From: CAIRTM01 sp963723235
GTDB taxonomy: Bacteria; Desulfobacterota; WTBG01; CAIYCZ01; CAIRTM01
DNA length: 64,000 bases
Reading direction: 5' to 3'
Assembly: GCA_963723235.1 (NCBI GenBank)
Contig: CAVRPV010000006.1
Span: 186,001-250,000, forward strand
Shown here: positions 27,651-37,262 of the stretch, in pieces
How positions within the stretch are numbered: the stretch's first letter is position 1
Layout of the letters: each line of letters opens with the position of its first letter
Translations under genes and position numbers: made by a program
The notes under the pieces: model-generated
What the model was told of the DNA's origin: nothing
What the model saw: only the letters and a program-made list of their open reading frames with translations
Database searches by the model: none

Positions 27651-28604
27651 CTAAGCGATTTGAGGAACCTTGATCGCAGAGCGCACACAGTAGATGGTAC
27701 AGGTACGGCAGCCGCAACAATGCGTCGTCATAATATTGGAACGCACTTCGCCCTCATCGTTCAGTTTGAGCCTGATCGCGCCCACCGGACACTCATCCAG
27801 ACAGGCCCCGCAACCCACACACAGGGTCTCATCAACCTCGGGATATTCGCGGTAGCTGGGCGCGATGTCGAAAAACTGGTCGGAAAGCGGCATGGTTGCC
27901 TGGAAACGCTTGAGCATGAATTCAGGCGCGATGGGTTCGCCGGACTGCTTGCACTGCTGCAGTTTCAGATTGCGGTTCCAGTTATCAATAATCCGCTCAG
28001 AGCCGATTACGACTTCACCGGCAGGCATATTTTCGGTTGCCCGCTCAACCGTGCGCACCTTGATGATTCCGGTCGGGCAGACAAACGCGCAGGAACCGCA
28101 GCCAATGCAGTTCTCGGCCTCCAGGCCGAACGGACTCGTTACTTTCTTATCCTTGCCGCTGCCGGCAAAACTGATGGCATCTGCCTGCACAACCTCGCTG
28201 CAGGCGCGAACGCACAGTCCGCATAAAATGCAGTACTCGTTTTCAACGGTCAGATACTCGGCAGGCGCGCTGATGCCGTACTGTGCCGCCAGTTCACGCA
28301 CTTCGCTCACATTGGGACAGCGGGCCAGCAGGAGATCCAAAACCAGCTTGCGGGCCTTGACAACCTCATCCGAAGCGGTGGCCACCTGCAGCCCTTCAGC
28401 AACCGGATAGGTGCAGGCGCTTTCCAGCGAAGTTGTTTTGCCGCTGGTTATCTCAACCACGCACACCCGGCAGGAGCCATAGGGTTCAAGCGCATCACAG
28501 GCGCACAGGGACGGGATATACATACCGTGCTCTCGGGCCGCCTGAAGAAGGGTTTGTCCGGTACTGGCTTTTATTTTCTTGCCATCAATCGTCAAATTCA
28601 CCAT
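27651..28604 (-). CDS. HoxU/NuoG-like iron-sulfur protein
   Basis: 317 residues. An N-terminal [2Fe-2S] ferredoxin domain has C-A-C-D-A-x5-G-S-C-R-V-C and a fourth Cys near residue 63. A NuoG-type region follows, then four C-x-x-C-x-x-C-x3-C-like sets: C-I-L-C-G-L-C, C-I-G-C-G-S-C, C-V-G-C-G-A-C and C-C-G-C-R-T-C. It resembles the electron-input part of NuoG, HoxU and HndD, but the catalytic hydrogenase or NADH-binding partners are not nearby. It probably carries electrons for a NAD- or formate-linked oxidoreductase encoded elsewhere. The stop codon is followed directly by a palindromic repeat. Confidence 0.85.
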   Translation of the reverse strand: MVNLTIDGKKIKASTGQTLLQAAREHGMYIPSLCACDALEPYGSCRVCVVEITSGKTTSLESACTYPVAEGLQVATASDEVVKARKLVLDLLLARCPNVSEVRELAAQYGISAPAEYLTVENEYCILCGLCVRACSEVVQADAISFAGSGKDKKVTSPFGLEAENCIGCGSCAFVCPTGIIKVRTVERATENMPAGEVVIGSERIIDNWNRNLKLQQCKQSGEPIAPEFMLKRFQATMPLSDQFFDIAPSYREYPEVDETLCVGCGACLDECPVGAIRLKLNDEGEVRSNIMTTHCCGCRTCTIYCVRSAIKVPQIA

Positions 28605-28741
28605 AATGCTTATATCCCTGTACGGTTGTTAATTTTACGTATCAGTTAAGGAATAATTCCTATAGCACAGTAAAGCGTCTAAAGCAAACAAAAATTACCT
28701 CCGCTGTCGCCCGCGAAGACAATGAAAGCGAACATGACATC

Positions 28742-29371
28742 ATGGCAACTCCCCTCATAAAAAAACTGCACGAAATCTACCTTGAAACAAAAACCGTTGA
28801 CCTGCCCCCGGAGCTGCTGCCGGCCCCGGCAGGATTCAACCTCATCACATGGGTCCGCGAGTTGTACGAATACTACCGGGAAGAAGGCATAGTTGTGCGG
28901 GCCTTTGATGTTCTGCCGTTATTTAAGCTCTCCGCAGACGAACGGATCAGCGCCCGCATACAGGATGTGCACGCCTTTATCATCAACGATCTCAACATGA
29001 TCCCCATGAAAATGCGCCGGGCCGTGATCGGCGAAACACTTGCGCACACAGATGCCGCGCAGGCCTGGCACAGCATATCCGCTTTGCTGTTTGAAACCAT
29101 CCGGGAGCTCGATCCGGACGAGGTACAGCAGGACCTGTCATGGACATGCAGCCCCATGCAGGAACTGCTCTGGGCACTCAGCTGGTTTTTTATGGAAATG
29201 GAGGGAATACAGCCGCCCAAAGCCATACGCATGCGCTCAACGCGCTTTCCCTACTATCACTGGATCAAAGACGACGGGACCGAGAGCATGTGGGAACCGG
29301 AAGTACCGCTGTGCCGCCCGCAATGGCTGGCCATGGATCTTTTCCGCCGCAGACTCGAAAGCAATGACTGA
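28742..29371 (+). CDS. Conserved hypothetical protein
   Basis: A 209-residue cytoplasmic protein with no signal peptide or membrane helix, mostly helical by composition. Aromatic-rich patches include L-Y-E-Y-Y-R-E-E-G and the C-terminal R-F-P-Y-Y-H-W-I-K. I do not recognise a family. The codon use is like that of its neighbours and the frame is clean, so it is likely a real gene. It is followed by a palindromic repeat and faces the AsmA-like gene tail to tail. Confidence 0.65.
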   Translation: MATPLIKKLHEIYLETKTVDLPPELLPAPAGFNLITWVRELYEYYREEGIVVRAFDVLPLFKLSADERISARIQDVHAFIINDLNMIPMKMRRAVIGETLAHTDAAQAWHSISALLFETIRELDPDEVQQDLSWTCSPMQELLWALSWFFMEMEGIQPPKAIRMRSTRFPYYHWIKDDGTESMWEPEVPLCRPQWLAMDLFRRRLESND

Positions 29372-29395
29372 GCCGGGAAGCATCCAAATGTGTTA

Positions 29396-29527
29396 ACAGG
29401 GTATTGAAAATTCAGGCCTGTTCAAAAATGACCGGGGGCAAGGCGCCCGCAGGCATGAAGCATACGGCGTATTTCCCCATGCGCCGATGGAACGCACCAC
29501 AGCAGACAGGCGTTTTTCAACAGCCCC
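29396..29527. repeat. Palindromic interspersed repeat, copy 3
   Basis: Between two convergent genes. A partial end CAGGGTATTGAAAA (29396) precedes the main copy: CAGGCCTGTTCAAAAATG at 29413, core GGCAAGGCGCCCGCAGG, a middle with GCATACGGCGTATTT, and the end GGCGTTTTTCAACAGCCCC finishing at 29527. The end touches the AsmA stop codon (29528-29530). Confidence 0.78.
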
Positions 29528-32500
29528 CTATTGCGTGGTGGCATTATCCGTGTCCTGCTCGCTAAACAGACGAATCATGCCCAAAGGAAGCCCGATCAAA
29601 TCCTGAGGAACCTCCCACACAGATTTAAATATCTTCAAAATCGCGTTATCAATCGCCTTCAGGGGAACCGGCATTATTCCGGGATTATCAAACGATCCCC
29701 GGGCCCGGAAGTACGCAAATGTGAGCGTTTTGCCTTCCCCCGTAATCTTTCTGCCTAAATACGGAATAGCGCCCAGCGCTTTTGCAACCGTCCTGAAAAT
29801 CTGAACGCCGATAAGCAGATCAAGTTCACCCACATCAAAACCGAAAATACCAGCCACGGAAAAATCCATTGACGGACACTGCACAAGCAAATCATCAGTT
29901 GTAAGCTTCAAGTCCTTGAGCAAAAAACGGCCTGTCATTGTATCAAACGGCATGCCATGCGCAGAGAATTCAGGCATCGTAAAGGTCAGCAACTGCACCA
30001 CATTGAGAGCGTTGAGAATGTTTGACAGCAGCGTCATCTTTTTTATCTTTCCATTGTTGACCACGAAATCAAACGTGCCCTCCATATTTTTGAGCAACTC
30101 TTTCGACGTTTTAAAATTACTTGAAAAACGGCTTTTCAAGTCAAGTCTTCCGGTTATGGTCTGTTTTTCCTGAAAGCCGGGGATGGCCCAGATAACATCA
30201 ACATCTGTACGGTCAATCACAAACTCAAGACGGTAATGGGCCGGATTGGAAAGATCATAGAGAACCGAACCGTTCAGGGTCCCGTTGCCGCACTCAATGT
30301 CAACCGCATCCCACAGCAGCCGTTTATCCTTAATAGAAAAATCGCTTCTGCCGGGTCCGAAATGCCAGCCGAGATAGGTTGTTTGCCGGGACGTCAGGTC
30401 AACCGCCAGGTCCATCTGCGCAAACGTGCCGCCCGAATCATCCGGTTGCGCAGCCGGGGCATGGTCCGGTTTTGCAACACTCCGCACGATATCAAGCATG
30501 ATATCAACAAAATCACCAATATCATAGACCTCCATGGGGGCAGCAAACGTGCCGACCAGCGGCATAACACTGTTCAGTGTTCCTGAAAAGGCACCGCGGG
30601 TATCACCGGCAATGACATGCCCCGCGGACACAAGAATCGGCCCCGGGGAAGAAAAATCAAGGGCCGAATCGACCTGTATGAGCGTCTGCGCATCGGACTG
30701 TTTTAAAAGCGCGATATCGTCAAGCTTCAGCGTACCGGCAACCGGGCGCAGGCCTTTTTTCGCCGGGAAAGAAAACTCCCCATTGCCGGAAAGCAAACCG
30801 CTCAAGGATAGAGCGGGTGACAAAAACGGAAAGGCGAGCGTACTCAGATCAAAATCTTTGGCAGCAAACGTCCCCTCAACCGCAACAGCGTCTGCATACA
30901 GCAGGCACCCTTTCGTGTTAAACGAATCTCCCAGCCGGAACACAAATGGCACCTGTGCGGGCGTCTTTCCGTGAACATACTCCAGCTTGAGCGTATTCGG
31001 GACTGCACGCGGTTTGCCGATGATACCGGCAAAACTATAGGCCGCATCGGTTGCATCAATATCGGAAGAAATCCGCAGTCTTTCATCACAATGAATAACG
31101 GTTTTGAGGGTAATACCGCCCTCCTGCATCGCAGCCGTGCTGCGTGCGTGCTCATCCGCCAGGCCGTCAAGCAGAGCGCTGACGCTCGCAGGTGTCAGTC
31201 GCGAGGTAATCGTACAATCCAAACGGGTTTTCTTGCCGGGCGTGGTCATCGTAAGGTCAAACGCATGATCGTCTTCCGGCACAAGATGCGCCCGGCCCTG
31301 TACCCGCAGATTTCCGTTCTCAAGCTCAAGAGACAGCGTCTTCACGGACAAGGGCGGCAAACGCAGTTGCGGCGTTGTATAGCCAAACCCCTCAACGCCC
31401 AGACGCGCTTTCAGACTGATCATATCCGGCTTGAACGCTGATCCAAGAGGCGCAGAAAGGTCAAGCTCATGAATCGTAACGGCACCTGCAGACACGCGCT
31501 CACAGCTCTGTAAAAGCCACGCAAAACGCTGCGGGTCAGCCGTTGCCACGCGTGCCGCAATTTCCCGGATATGCAATGTGCCCGAATCCATGCGCACGGC
31601 AATAGTTGGATATTCCGCGTCAAAGTTTTCAATCTCAGCGCTGCCGCTCACATGCAAATCAGTACCAATACGAATCGAAAATTCAGGATAGTGTATTGAG
31701 CCTGTATCCTTGTCAGCCTTGAAGGTAACCCTTGTTTCGGGCAAGAGGACAGGAGCTAAACCGGGAAAAGCCGACTGCGATTCCTTCAGGGTCAGCTCAC
31801 CTTGAGCAGAAATCCGTTGTTCCTGCTTAAGCTCGAAAGCAAGGCTTCCGTCAAGTAAGCCCCCGCCAAGGGGGACGGCGATGTTCTCCGGAAGATACGA
31901 CAGGCACTCACGCACCGGCAGATTGTCAAACGCAAGCACGGCCGAAAGCAGTATCGGTACCTTTTTATTGGGACCGCCCCTTTTGAGAAGCGACCGGTGA
32001 AACTCGGATGTGTAGCGGACAATTCCCCGACTGCCCTCTGCATTATGCTGCGCGGTCAGCTGCATGCGCAATATCCCCTCGTCTTCGCGATGCAGGGTAA
32101 TGTCACAGTCATGCAGGCGAACTGCTCTGTCATTTTTTTCATCCCTAACCTCAAGGCTTCCGCCGCTTAGAGAAATGTTCTCTGCTGTAACATTATATCC
32201 CCCGAAGATACTTGCCGTATGTTCCTCGTCCGGGGCCAGCAGGGCCGAAAGGAATGAGTGCCATGTTCCGTCGGCATCGCGGTACACCTGTATCTGCGGG
32301 CTTTCAAAAAAAAGCTGTTGTATGGTAATTCTCTTTTGTAGAAGATGACTGAGTTTAATGCGCACATAGATATGGCTGCCACGCAAAAACTCCCTGCCGG
32401 TCGCGGGCTGCGACAGCGTAAAGTCATCAATGCGAAGGCCAAAACCGCGTCCAACATGCGTGGTAACGTCCCTGAAGGTTAAACGATATCCGGTTGCTTT

Positions 32501-32638
32501 CTCAAAATTCTCCAGACCCATACGGGTGTAATAATTCACATCCTTCAACAGCATGGAAAGCATGAGCCCCGCAACCGCAAAGATGACAAGCAGAACTGAA
32601 ACAACCCTGAGAAAGCGCGATAATAATTTTCTTGTCAT
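29528..32638 (-). CDS. AsmA-family inner-membrane/periplasmic protein
   Basis: A large AsmA-like protein of about 1036 residues from ATG 32638, where M-T-R-K-L-L-S-R-F leads into one membrane helix (about 8-30). An N-terminal AsmA region with F-E-K-A-T-G-Y-R-L-T-F follows, and the C-terminus (about 840-1010) has the AsmA_2-like F-D-F-V-V-N-N-G-K-I-K-K and D-L-K-L-T-T-D-D-L pattern. Such proteins form long beta-rich bridges for phospholipid transport or influence outer-membrane biogenesis. The open frame extends upstream to 32743 but would overlap the divergent gene's start. Confidence 0.8.
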   Translation of the reverse strand: MTRKLLSRFLRVVSVLLVIFAVAGLMLSMLLKDVNYYTRMGLENFEKATGYRLTFRDVTTHVGRGFGLRIDDFTLSQPATGREFLRGSHIYVRIKLSHLLQKRITIQQLFFESPQIQVYRDADGTWHSFLSALLAPDEEHTASIFGGYNVTAENISLSGGSLEVRDEKNDRAVRLHDCDITLHREDEGILRMQLTAQHNAEGSRGIVRYTSEFHRSLLKRGGPNKKVPILLSAVLAFDNLPVRECLSYLPENIAVPLGGGLLDGSLAFELKQEQRISAQGELTLKESQSAFPGLAPVLLPETRVTFKADKDTGSIHYPEFSIRIGTDLHVSGSAEIENFDAEYPTIAVRMDSGTLHIREIAARVATADPQRFAWLLQSCERVSAGAVTIHELDLSAPLGSAFKPDMISLKARLGVEGFGYTTPQLRLPPLSVKTLSLELENGNLRVQGRAHLVPEDDHAFDLTMTTPGKKTRLDCTITSRLTPASVSALLDGLADEHARSTAAMQEGGITLKTVIHCDERLRISSDIDATDAAYSFAGIIGKPRAVPNTLKLEYVHGKTPAQVPFVFRLGDSFNTKGCLLYADAVAVEGTFAAKDFDLSTLAFPFLSPALSLSGLLSGNGEFSFPAKKGLRPVAGTLKLDDIALLKQSDAQTLIQVDSALDFSSPGPILVSAGHVIAGDTRGAFSGTLNSVMPLVGTFAAPMEVYDIGDFVDIMLDIVRSVAKPDHAPAAQPDDSGGTFAQMDLAVDLTSRQTTYLGWHFGPGRSDFSIKDKRLLWDAVDIECGNGTLNGSVLYDLSNPAHYRLEFVIDRTDVDVIWAIPGFQEKQTITGRLDLKSRFSSNFKTSKELLKNMEGTFDFVVNNGKIKKMTLLSNILNALNVVQLLTFTMPEFSAHGMPFDTMTGRFLLKDLKLTTDDLLVQCPSMDFSVAGIFGFDVGELDLLIGVQIFRTVAKALGAIPYLGRKITGEGKTLTFAYFRARGSFDNPGIMPVPLKAIDNAILKIFKSVWEVPQDLIGLPLGMIRLFSEQDTDNATTQ

Positions 32639-32745
32639 TTCAGCTGAAACCTGATTAATTCGTTTAAGGTCATGCCAGTTTGTTAAAAAATAATTTTTAA
32701 CGGTATAGCACATAACGAACGCCTGTAGCAATGGAGGATACATAC

Positions 32746-33802
32746 ATGGAACACAGCCTGCTGCGGTCGCACGCCTGTGTGCAAAAATGCGGCATACCCC
32801 TGAAAAAAGCCCTGCCCCTGCTCAGAGGTGCCACCTACTACGATCACAACATCAGGGGCGGGTTCGGTCCCGACAAAAAACTCGATGAAATCAACAGCCT
32901 GCAGACTTCCCTGGGCACGTTAACGGATGAACACCTGGAGCGAAGAGTTGCAGCTGACTTTTGCTGCATCTGGCGCTATGACTATCCCGGCAATGTCCGG
33001 CGAATCTGCGAGATCATCGGCGGCTGTGCGCACACGCAGCTGCGCCTGCACTATCAGGTCAGCCCTGGGCGCAGGGCTGAATGTATCGACTACGCCCAGG
33101 CGCTCAAGGGCTGGTATGAGGGCAAAGCAGCAGATAATGCAGCCTATTTCGGCACAACCGATCCGGCCACAATCGCCAAAGTGTACGCAATGCTCGGCTC
33201 GCCTGATCCGCTCAAATGCAAACTCGCCGAGCGAACCTATCTGGGGCTGGCCAACCGTGTCATGAACTGCTCGTTCTGGGGCGACAACACCCGCGAACCC
33301 GAAACCGACCTTGCCCCCTTCACCGTGCATCCGCTAAGCTCCGGCTGGCAAAAACGCATGCACAGATCTTGAAACCGAAATCCGCAAAGAAATGGGCTCC
33401 GCAGCGCGCGATTTTTTATGCGATGTCGGCGGCTCAAGTGAACCGGCCTGCCATTTTAAGTTTACCCGCCGGGTTGACATTCTTGTGAGCAGTATTGGAT
33501 GCATGCGCTGGCGCGGCAAGCTGCCGCCCAAGGATGCGGTTATCTCCGGCCGTCGGCAGATGACCCGTGATATTTTAGACGTACTCGCACACTACTGGCT
33601 GGCCGAAGCGCTTCCGGAAGGCAGGCCCGGCATTACCGCCCTTCGCGATGAACTGTTCGGTCTGTTGGGGGAGAAAAATGACTTCAAACGCTGGCTGGTT
33701 GGCTGTTTGTGGAAAAACATCAGCGTGCAGACGGAACGGCACGCCTATCCCATGAAACGCTGGGTGGAGCTGGTGCAGATTGCCGAAAATTTTCTCGACT
33801 AG
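32746..33802 (+). CDS. Unknown protein (one frameshift)
   Basis: GGAGG at 32732 precedes ATG 32746. The first 209 codons end at TGA 33370-33372; the next frame continues D-L-E-T-E-I-R-K-E-M-G-S to 33802. Deleting one base near 33362-33364 gives one protein of about 352 residues. It contains several Cys (H-A-C-V-Q-K-C, F-C-C-I-W-R-Y) and a conserved-looking segment G-G-F-G-P-D-K-K-L-D-E-I. No signal peptide or recognised domain is seen. It is divergent from the AsmA gene. Confidence 0.6.
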
Positions 33803-33818
33803 GGCACATATTTTTTTA

Positions 33819-33947
33819 CAGGCTGTTCAAAAATGACTGGGTGCAAGGCGCGCGTAATCTTTTGTAGGGGCACGGCATGCCGTGCCCCTACCGAACGCCG
33901 CAGTGAGTGAGGATGCAGCGCAACGCAGCATCCGGACTTTTTACGAG
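33819..33947. repeat. Palindromic interspersed repeat, copy 4 (hybrid ends)
   Basis: The left end is CAGGCTGTTCAAAAATG and the core is GTGCAAGGCGCGCG, but the right end is GGACTTTTTACGAG, the end type of copy 5. The interior GAACGCCGCAGTGA and GCAACGCAGCATCC match the other copies. A separate 28-base perfect palindrome sits inside (33864-33891). Confidence 0.78.
33864..33891. repeat. Perfect 28-bp palindrome inside repeat copy 4
   Basis: GTAGGGGCACGGCA at 33864-33877 is followed directly by its exact reverse complement to 33891. The other copies lack it, so it looks like an insertion of a second palindrome class into the first. Confidence 0.85.
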
Positions 33948-33957
33948 TGTGTCCGAC

Positions 33958-34413
33958 ATGAAGCTTATTGATTTTATCGTCTGCGACGACATCCGCCAGG
34001 AAATCGGCGGCAAGGTGACGCTGGTGGGGGTTTATGAGGACCGCATTATGATCAACGCGCCCTCTCCGGAGGCAGTGCGATGGCCCGTGCAGCTCAAGCT
34101 CGGGTTTTTCATTCGCCTTTTCAATGACGGCACCGCCCCGGACATGGACGGCTTTGACCTGCAGGTACGCTGCAACACAAAGATAATCTGCCGCCTGTCC
34201 GGGCCCCTGCAGATTACCCCGCAACAGGGCCTTATGAATCTTTTCTTTGTCAACTCAGCAATACGCTTCCCCTCAGAGGGTCGTCTCAGCGTTGCGCTTA
34301 TCTTTAAAAAAGCTCAAGAGGTTGTGCATGAAATCAGGCCCGACTTGAGCATACGGGTAGCGGTGGCCGTAGCGGCCACTGCACCCCCGCCGCCGCAGGT
34401 AACCCGGCATTAA
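33958..34413 (+). CDS. DUF6941-like protein
   Basis: 151 residues from ATG 33958; the open frame reaches 33907 but those codons belong to the repeat. The N-terminus M-K-L-I-D-F-I-V-C-D-D with G-K-V-T-L-V-G-V-Y resembles DUF6941, a small beta-rich family of unknown role. The C-terminus is a low-complexity A/P tail. The gene begins about ten bases after repeat copy 4, so the repeat forms its upstream region. Confidence 0.6.
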   Translation: MKLIDFIVCDDIRQEIGGKVTLVGVYEDRIMINAPSPEAVRWPVQLKLGFFIRLFNDGTAPDMDGFDLQVRCNTKIICRLSGPLQITPQQGLMNLFFVNSAIRFPSEGRLSVALIFKKAQEVVHEIRPDLSIRVAVAVAATAPPPPQVTRH

Positions 34414-34544
34414 AAAATTTTACAACACTTTGCCTTCCAGGTTTATCGATCCGAAATGACAAACTGACTGCGATTTCCTGAGCATTGCTCTGGCCGAGCA
34501 TACCCGCCACAAGACCGGCGTTATCGTAGAGCGTTCCCCTGTTT

Positions 34545-35337
34545 CTATTTAGCCTTGCGCGTATCCGTGCTCTCCGCCGGCTCCCATATCTGCATGGCAT
34601 GGTAGCCCTGTTCCTTAAACTCACGATTCATGATGGCAATGCGCTCCGGGATAATTTTGGTGATAATCTTGGTGGAGCGAACCATCTCGATGAGGGTTTC
34701 AAGTGAAGGCGGCTGCGGTATCATCGCGTTGGGCTGCGGCAGGGGCAGCGTGGGGATATAGATTGCCGCAGCAGCTTCGAAATCCGGGTCAGTGCCCTTA
34801 AGCTGTACGGCCCTGCCTATGACCTGCACGCCCAGGGCACCGCTGAAATAATCATAATCCTCACGCTGCTTGACATAGGCAAGCGAAACATTCGGGTTCG
34901 ATGCGATATGAAAAAGCTTTTCCGTCTGCTTTTCCGACATGGCATAAAAATTCATTGTTTTTGGATCGACGACAAACTCAATCACGGTCGCCATCGGCTT
35001 ATTGTCAAAGGATGTGGCCATCACATAAATTTCACGGTAATCACCTTTGCCGCGCAGCGCCTTCAGGTATCTCCTGCTCGATCAGTTCGCGCGGCGCGCG
35101 GCCCTTAACGGTCTTTTTCAGCGCCATGGTGGCGGAGGTATAAGCGTCCACACCGTCATAGCGATGGCAGTCAAGGCATTTCATGCCCTCATCAAAAACG
35201 CCGTGATGCTGCGGCTTTTTCAGGGGCTTCACGTACAGATAGTCAGGGCCGCCCTTTGGCCACGCCTGCTCTTCAGCATACGCTGAAAAAGTAAATGCCA
35301 GTATAAACAGTCCTGTCATCAACAGCATGTTTTTCAT
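34545..35337 (-). CDS. Exported c-type cytochrome/PNPOx-like flavoprotein (one frameshift)
   Basis: A signal peptide (M-K-N-M-L-L-M ending A-Y-A-E-E) is followed by one heme site C-L-D-C-H near residue 55, then a pyridoxamine-phosphate-oxidase-like split barrel: Y-V-M-A-T-S-F-D-N-K-P, V-V-D-P-K-T-M-N-F-Y and F-S-G-A-L-G-V-Q-V-I-G-R-A. The two parts lie in different frames. Near 35050-35060 the first ends P-E-G-A-A-R-Q-R-stop while the next frame reads L-K-A-L-R-G-K-G-D-Y-R-E-I-Y. One base fewer makes a single protein of about 263 residues. A periplasmic reductase role is inferred. Confidence 0.72.
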
Positions 35338-35357
35338 GGTCGCTCCTTATAAAAATA

Positions 35358-36237
35358 TTATTTTTCTGACTGGTCAAGAGCTATGACAAAGGCTTCTGCA
35401 TACCCGGTTTCGCGCAACTGCGCAGCGCTGATATGGGCCTCGATCAAATCATGATATGTTCCGGTACACACACGAAAGCGCACACCCAGCGGGGTGTCGA
35501 CCCGCATGACGCGCGCAGGGATGCCCCTGCTGCGCGAGACGATCCAGCATGGCATTGGCGGCCGTGCTGCTGGCATAGGATCCAACGGGGATGGTAAAGT
35601 TTCCCGAGTTGAAATCGGGTATGGGTTCGGCCTTCCAGACGCGCCTGCCATCCTCTTGCTGTTCCGTTGCGCGCTGCAGCGCCTCGATAGTGACCGGCGC
35701 CGTACCCGACCCGATCATGTCAATCGCGTGCGCCGCGCTGTTGCTGAGGTCGATGATCCGGCCGGCGACAAAGGGTCCCCGGTCATTGAGGCGCACCACA
35801 ACGCTTTTACCGGTATCCGTGCGGGTGACCTTGACCAGCGTTCCAAGCGGCAGGGTTTTATGCGCTGCAGTCAGCGAATGCATATCATAGGACTCGCCGT
35901 TTGAGGTCTTCTTGCCGTGAAATCCGGGACCGTACCAGCTGGCATACCCCTGCTCGACAAACCCCTGAGAGCTGGGGATCGGGTAATACCAGACACCAAA
36001 AACATTGTAGGGCCTCTGCGTGGGGGGCAGCGCGGCGATGACAGCAGGCTCACGCGAGGGGACTGCTGGCCGCGGAGTCGCGCAGGAACACAGCAGGCAG
36101 AGTGCGCATGCTGCCGACACATAGCACAGCAGCATGCGCACCGCAGAACGGGAAACAGTCCTTTTCGCATGCAAGGGGCACACGTTCATGGCGATACCGT
36201 CACAGGGTGTACGCCTGCTGAGCACAGCCGCAGCCAT
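35358..36237 (-). CDS. rlpA: Septal lytic transglycosylase RlpA, DPBB + SPOR (one frameshift)
   Basis: RlpA cleaves denuded glycan at septa. A lipoprotein signal ends L-L-C-S-C; the RlpA double-psi barrel has G-x-A-S-W-Y-G-P-G-F-H-G-K-K-T-S-N-G-E and V-R-L-N-D-R-G-P-F. A SPOR domain closes the protein, but the frame changes inside it near 35518-35524: deleting one G from GGGG turns Q-Q-G-H-P-C into Q-Q-G-I-P-A-R-V and continues to 35358. Corrected length is about 292. The first ATG (36237) lies two bases after the asd stop; ATG 36189 or 36135 would give a more usual signal peptide. Confidence 0.88.
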
Positions 36238-36239
36238 GC

Positions 36240-37250
36240 TCAGCTTTTCTTCAGCAGCAGCTCACCGATTTGAACCGCGTTCAACGCCGCGCCCTTCAGA
36301 ATCTGATCGCCGCATACAAAAAATTCAAGGCCGTGGTCGCCAAAAATCAGGCTGCGGCGTATGCGTCCGACCTCAACATCAAACTGTTCGCTGGCAGTCA
36401 GCGGCATTGGATACACGAAGTTGGCAACATCATCCCTGACAACAATGCCGGGAGTGTGCCTGAAAAGCTCACGGACCGCCATAGGATCAACCGGGTCGCG
36501 CGTTTCAACCACAATGCTCTCGGAATGAGCGCGCATGGTCGGTATGCGCACACACGTGCAGGAAACCGGTATGTTTTGATCGCCGAAAATCTTCCGGGTC
36601 TCCCACACGACTTTCATCTCTTCGCGGGTGTACTGGTTGTCCTGAAACGAATCAATATGCGGAATCAGGTTAAAGGCAATCGGATGCTTAAACACTTTGC
36701 AGCCGGGCTCCTCACCGGCCAGTGCGCGGCGGGTAGCCTGCTCAAGCTCGGCCATACCGCCGTTGCCTGCACCGCTGGTAGCCTGATAGGTGGAGATGAT
36801 CACCTTTTGCAACCCGTAGCGGGTATAAATATTCCACAGCGGAATCGCGGCGATCGCGGTGGTGCAGTTGGGATTTGCAATCAGCTTTGAATCACCGATG
36901 GCCCCGGGATTGATCTCGGGAATAATGAGCGGCACGCTGTCGTCATAACGAAACGTGGAGGAATTATCGATTACCGTGCAGCCGGCCGCAACAGCCCGGG
37001 GCGCAAACTGTTTGGGCCAGCCGCCGCCGATGGCAAAAAAGGCCAGATCAAACTCGGTAAAATCGGCTGTATCGGCCAGCTCAATCGTTTTAACACCCCA
37101 GGGCGTCTCAAGCTGCTTTCCGGCTGAACGCTCGGAGGCGAATACCCTGAGCGACGCAAACGGAAATGCGCGCTTATCCAGTACCCTGATCAGTTCCCGG
37201 CCGACCATTCCGGTCGCGCCGAATATTGCCACTCGCAAAGCCATACCCAT
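36240..37250 (-). CDS. asd: Aspartate-semialdehyde dehydrogenase
   Basis: NADPH-dependent reduction of aspartyl phosphate to the semialdehyde, the branch point to lysine, threonine and methionine. The NADP motif G-A-T-G-M-V-G-R-E is near residue 12; the catalytic Cys lies in N-P-N-C-T-T-A near residue 130; S-T-Y-Q-A-T-S-G-A-G follows. Length 336 fits. It sits 12 bases after dapA, whose product uses the semialdehyde, so the two form an operon with rlpA. Confidence 0.94.
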   Translation of the reverse strand: MGMALRVAIFGATGMVGRELIRVLDKRAFPFASLRVFASERSAGKQLETPWGVKTIELADTADFTEFDLAFFAIGGGWPKQFAPRAVAAGCTVIDNSSTFRYDDSVPLIIPEINPGAIGDSKLIANPNCTTAIAAIPLWNIYTRYGLQKVIISTYQATSGAGNGGMAELEQATRRALAGEEPGCKVFKHPIAFNLIPHIDSFQDNQYTREEMKVVWETRKIFGDQNIPVSCTCVRIPTMRAHSESIVVETRDPVDPMAVRELFRHTPGIVVRDDVANFVYPMPLTASEQFDVEVGRIRRSLIFGDHGLEFFVCGDQILKGAALNAVQIGELLLKKS

Positions 37251-37262
37251 ATCTCCTGTTCT

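Noticed and set aside
33907..33957. Upstream extension of the DUF6941-like gene
   Set aside because: These codons are part of palindromic repeat copy 4; the family-like N-terminus starts at 33958.
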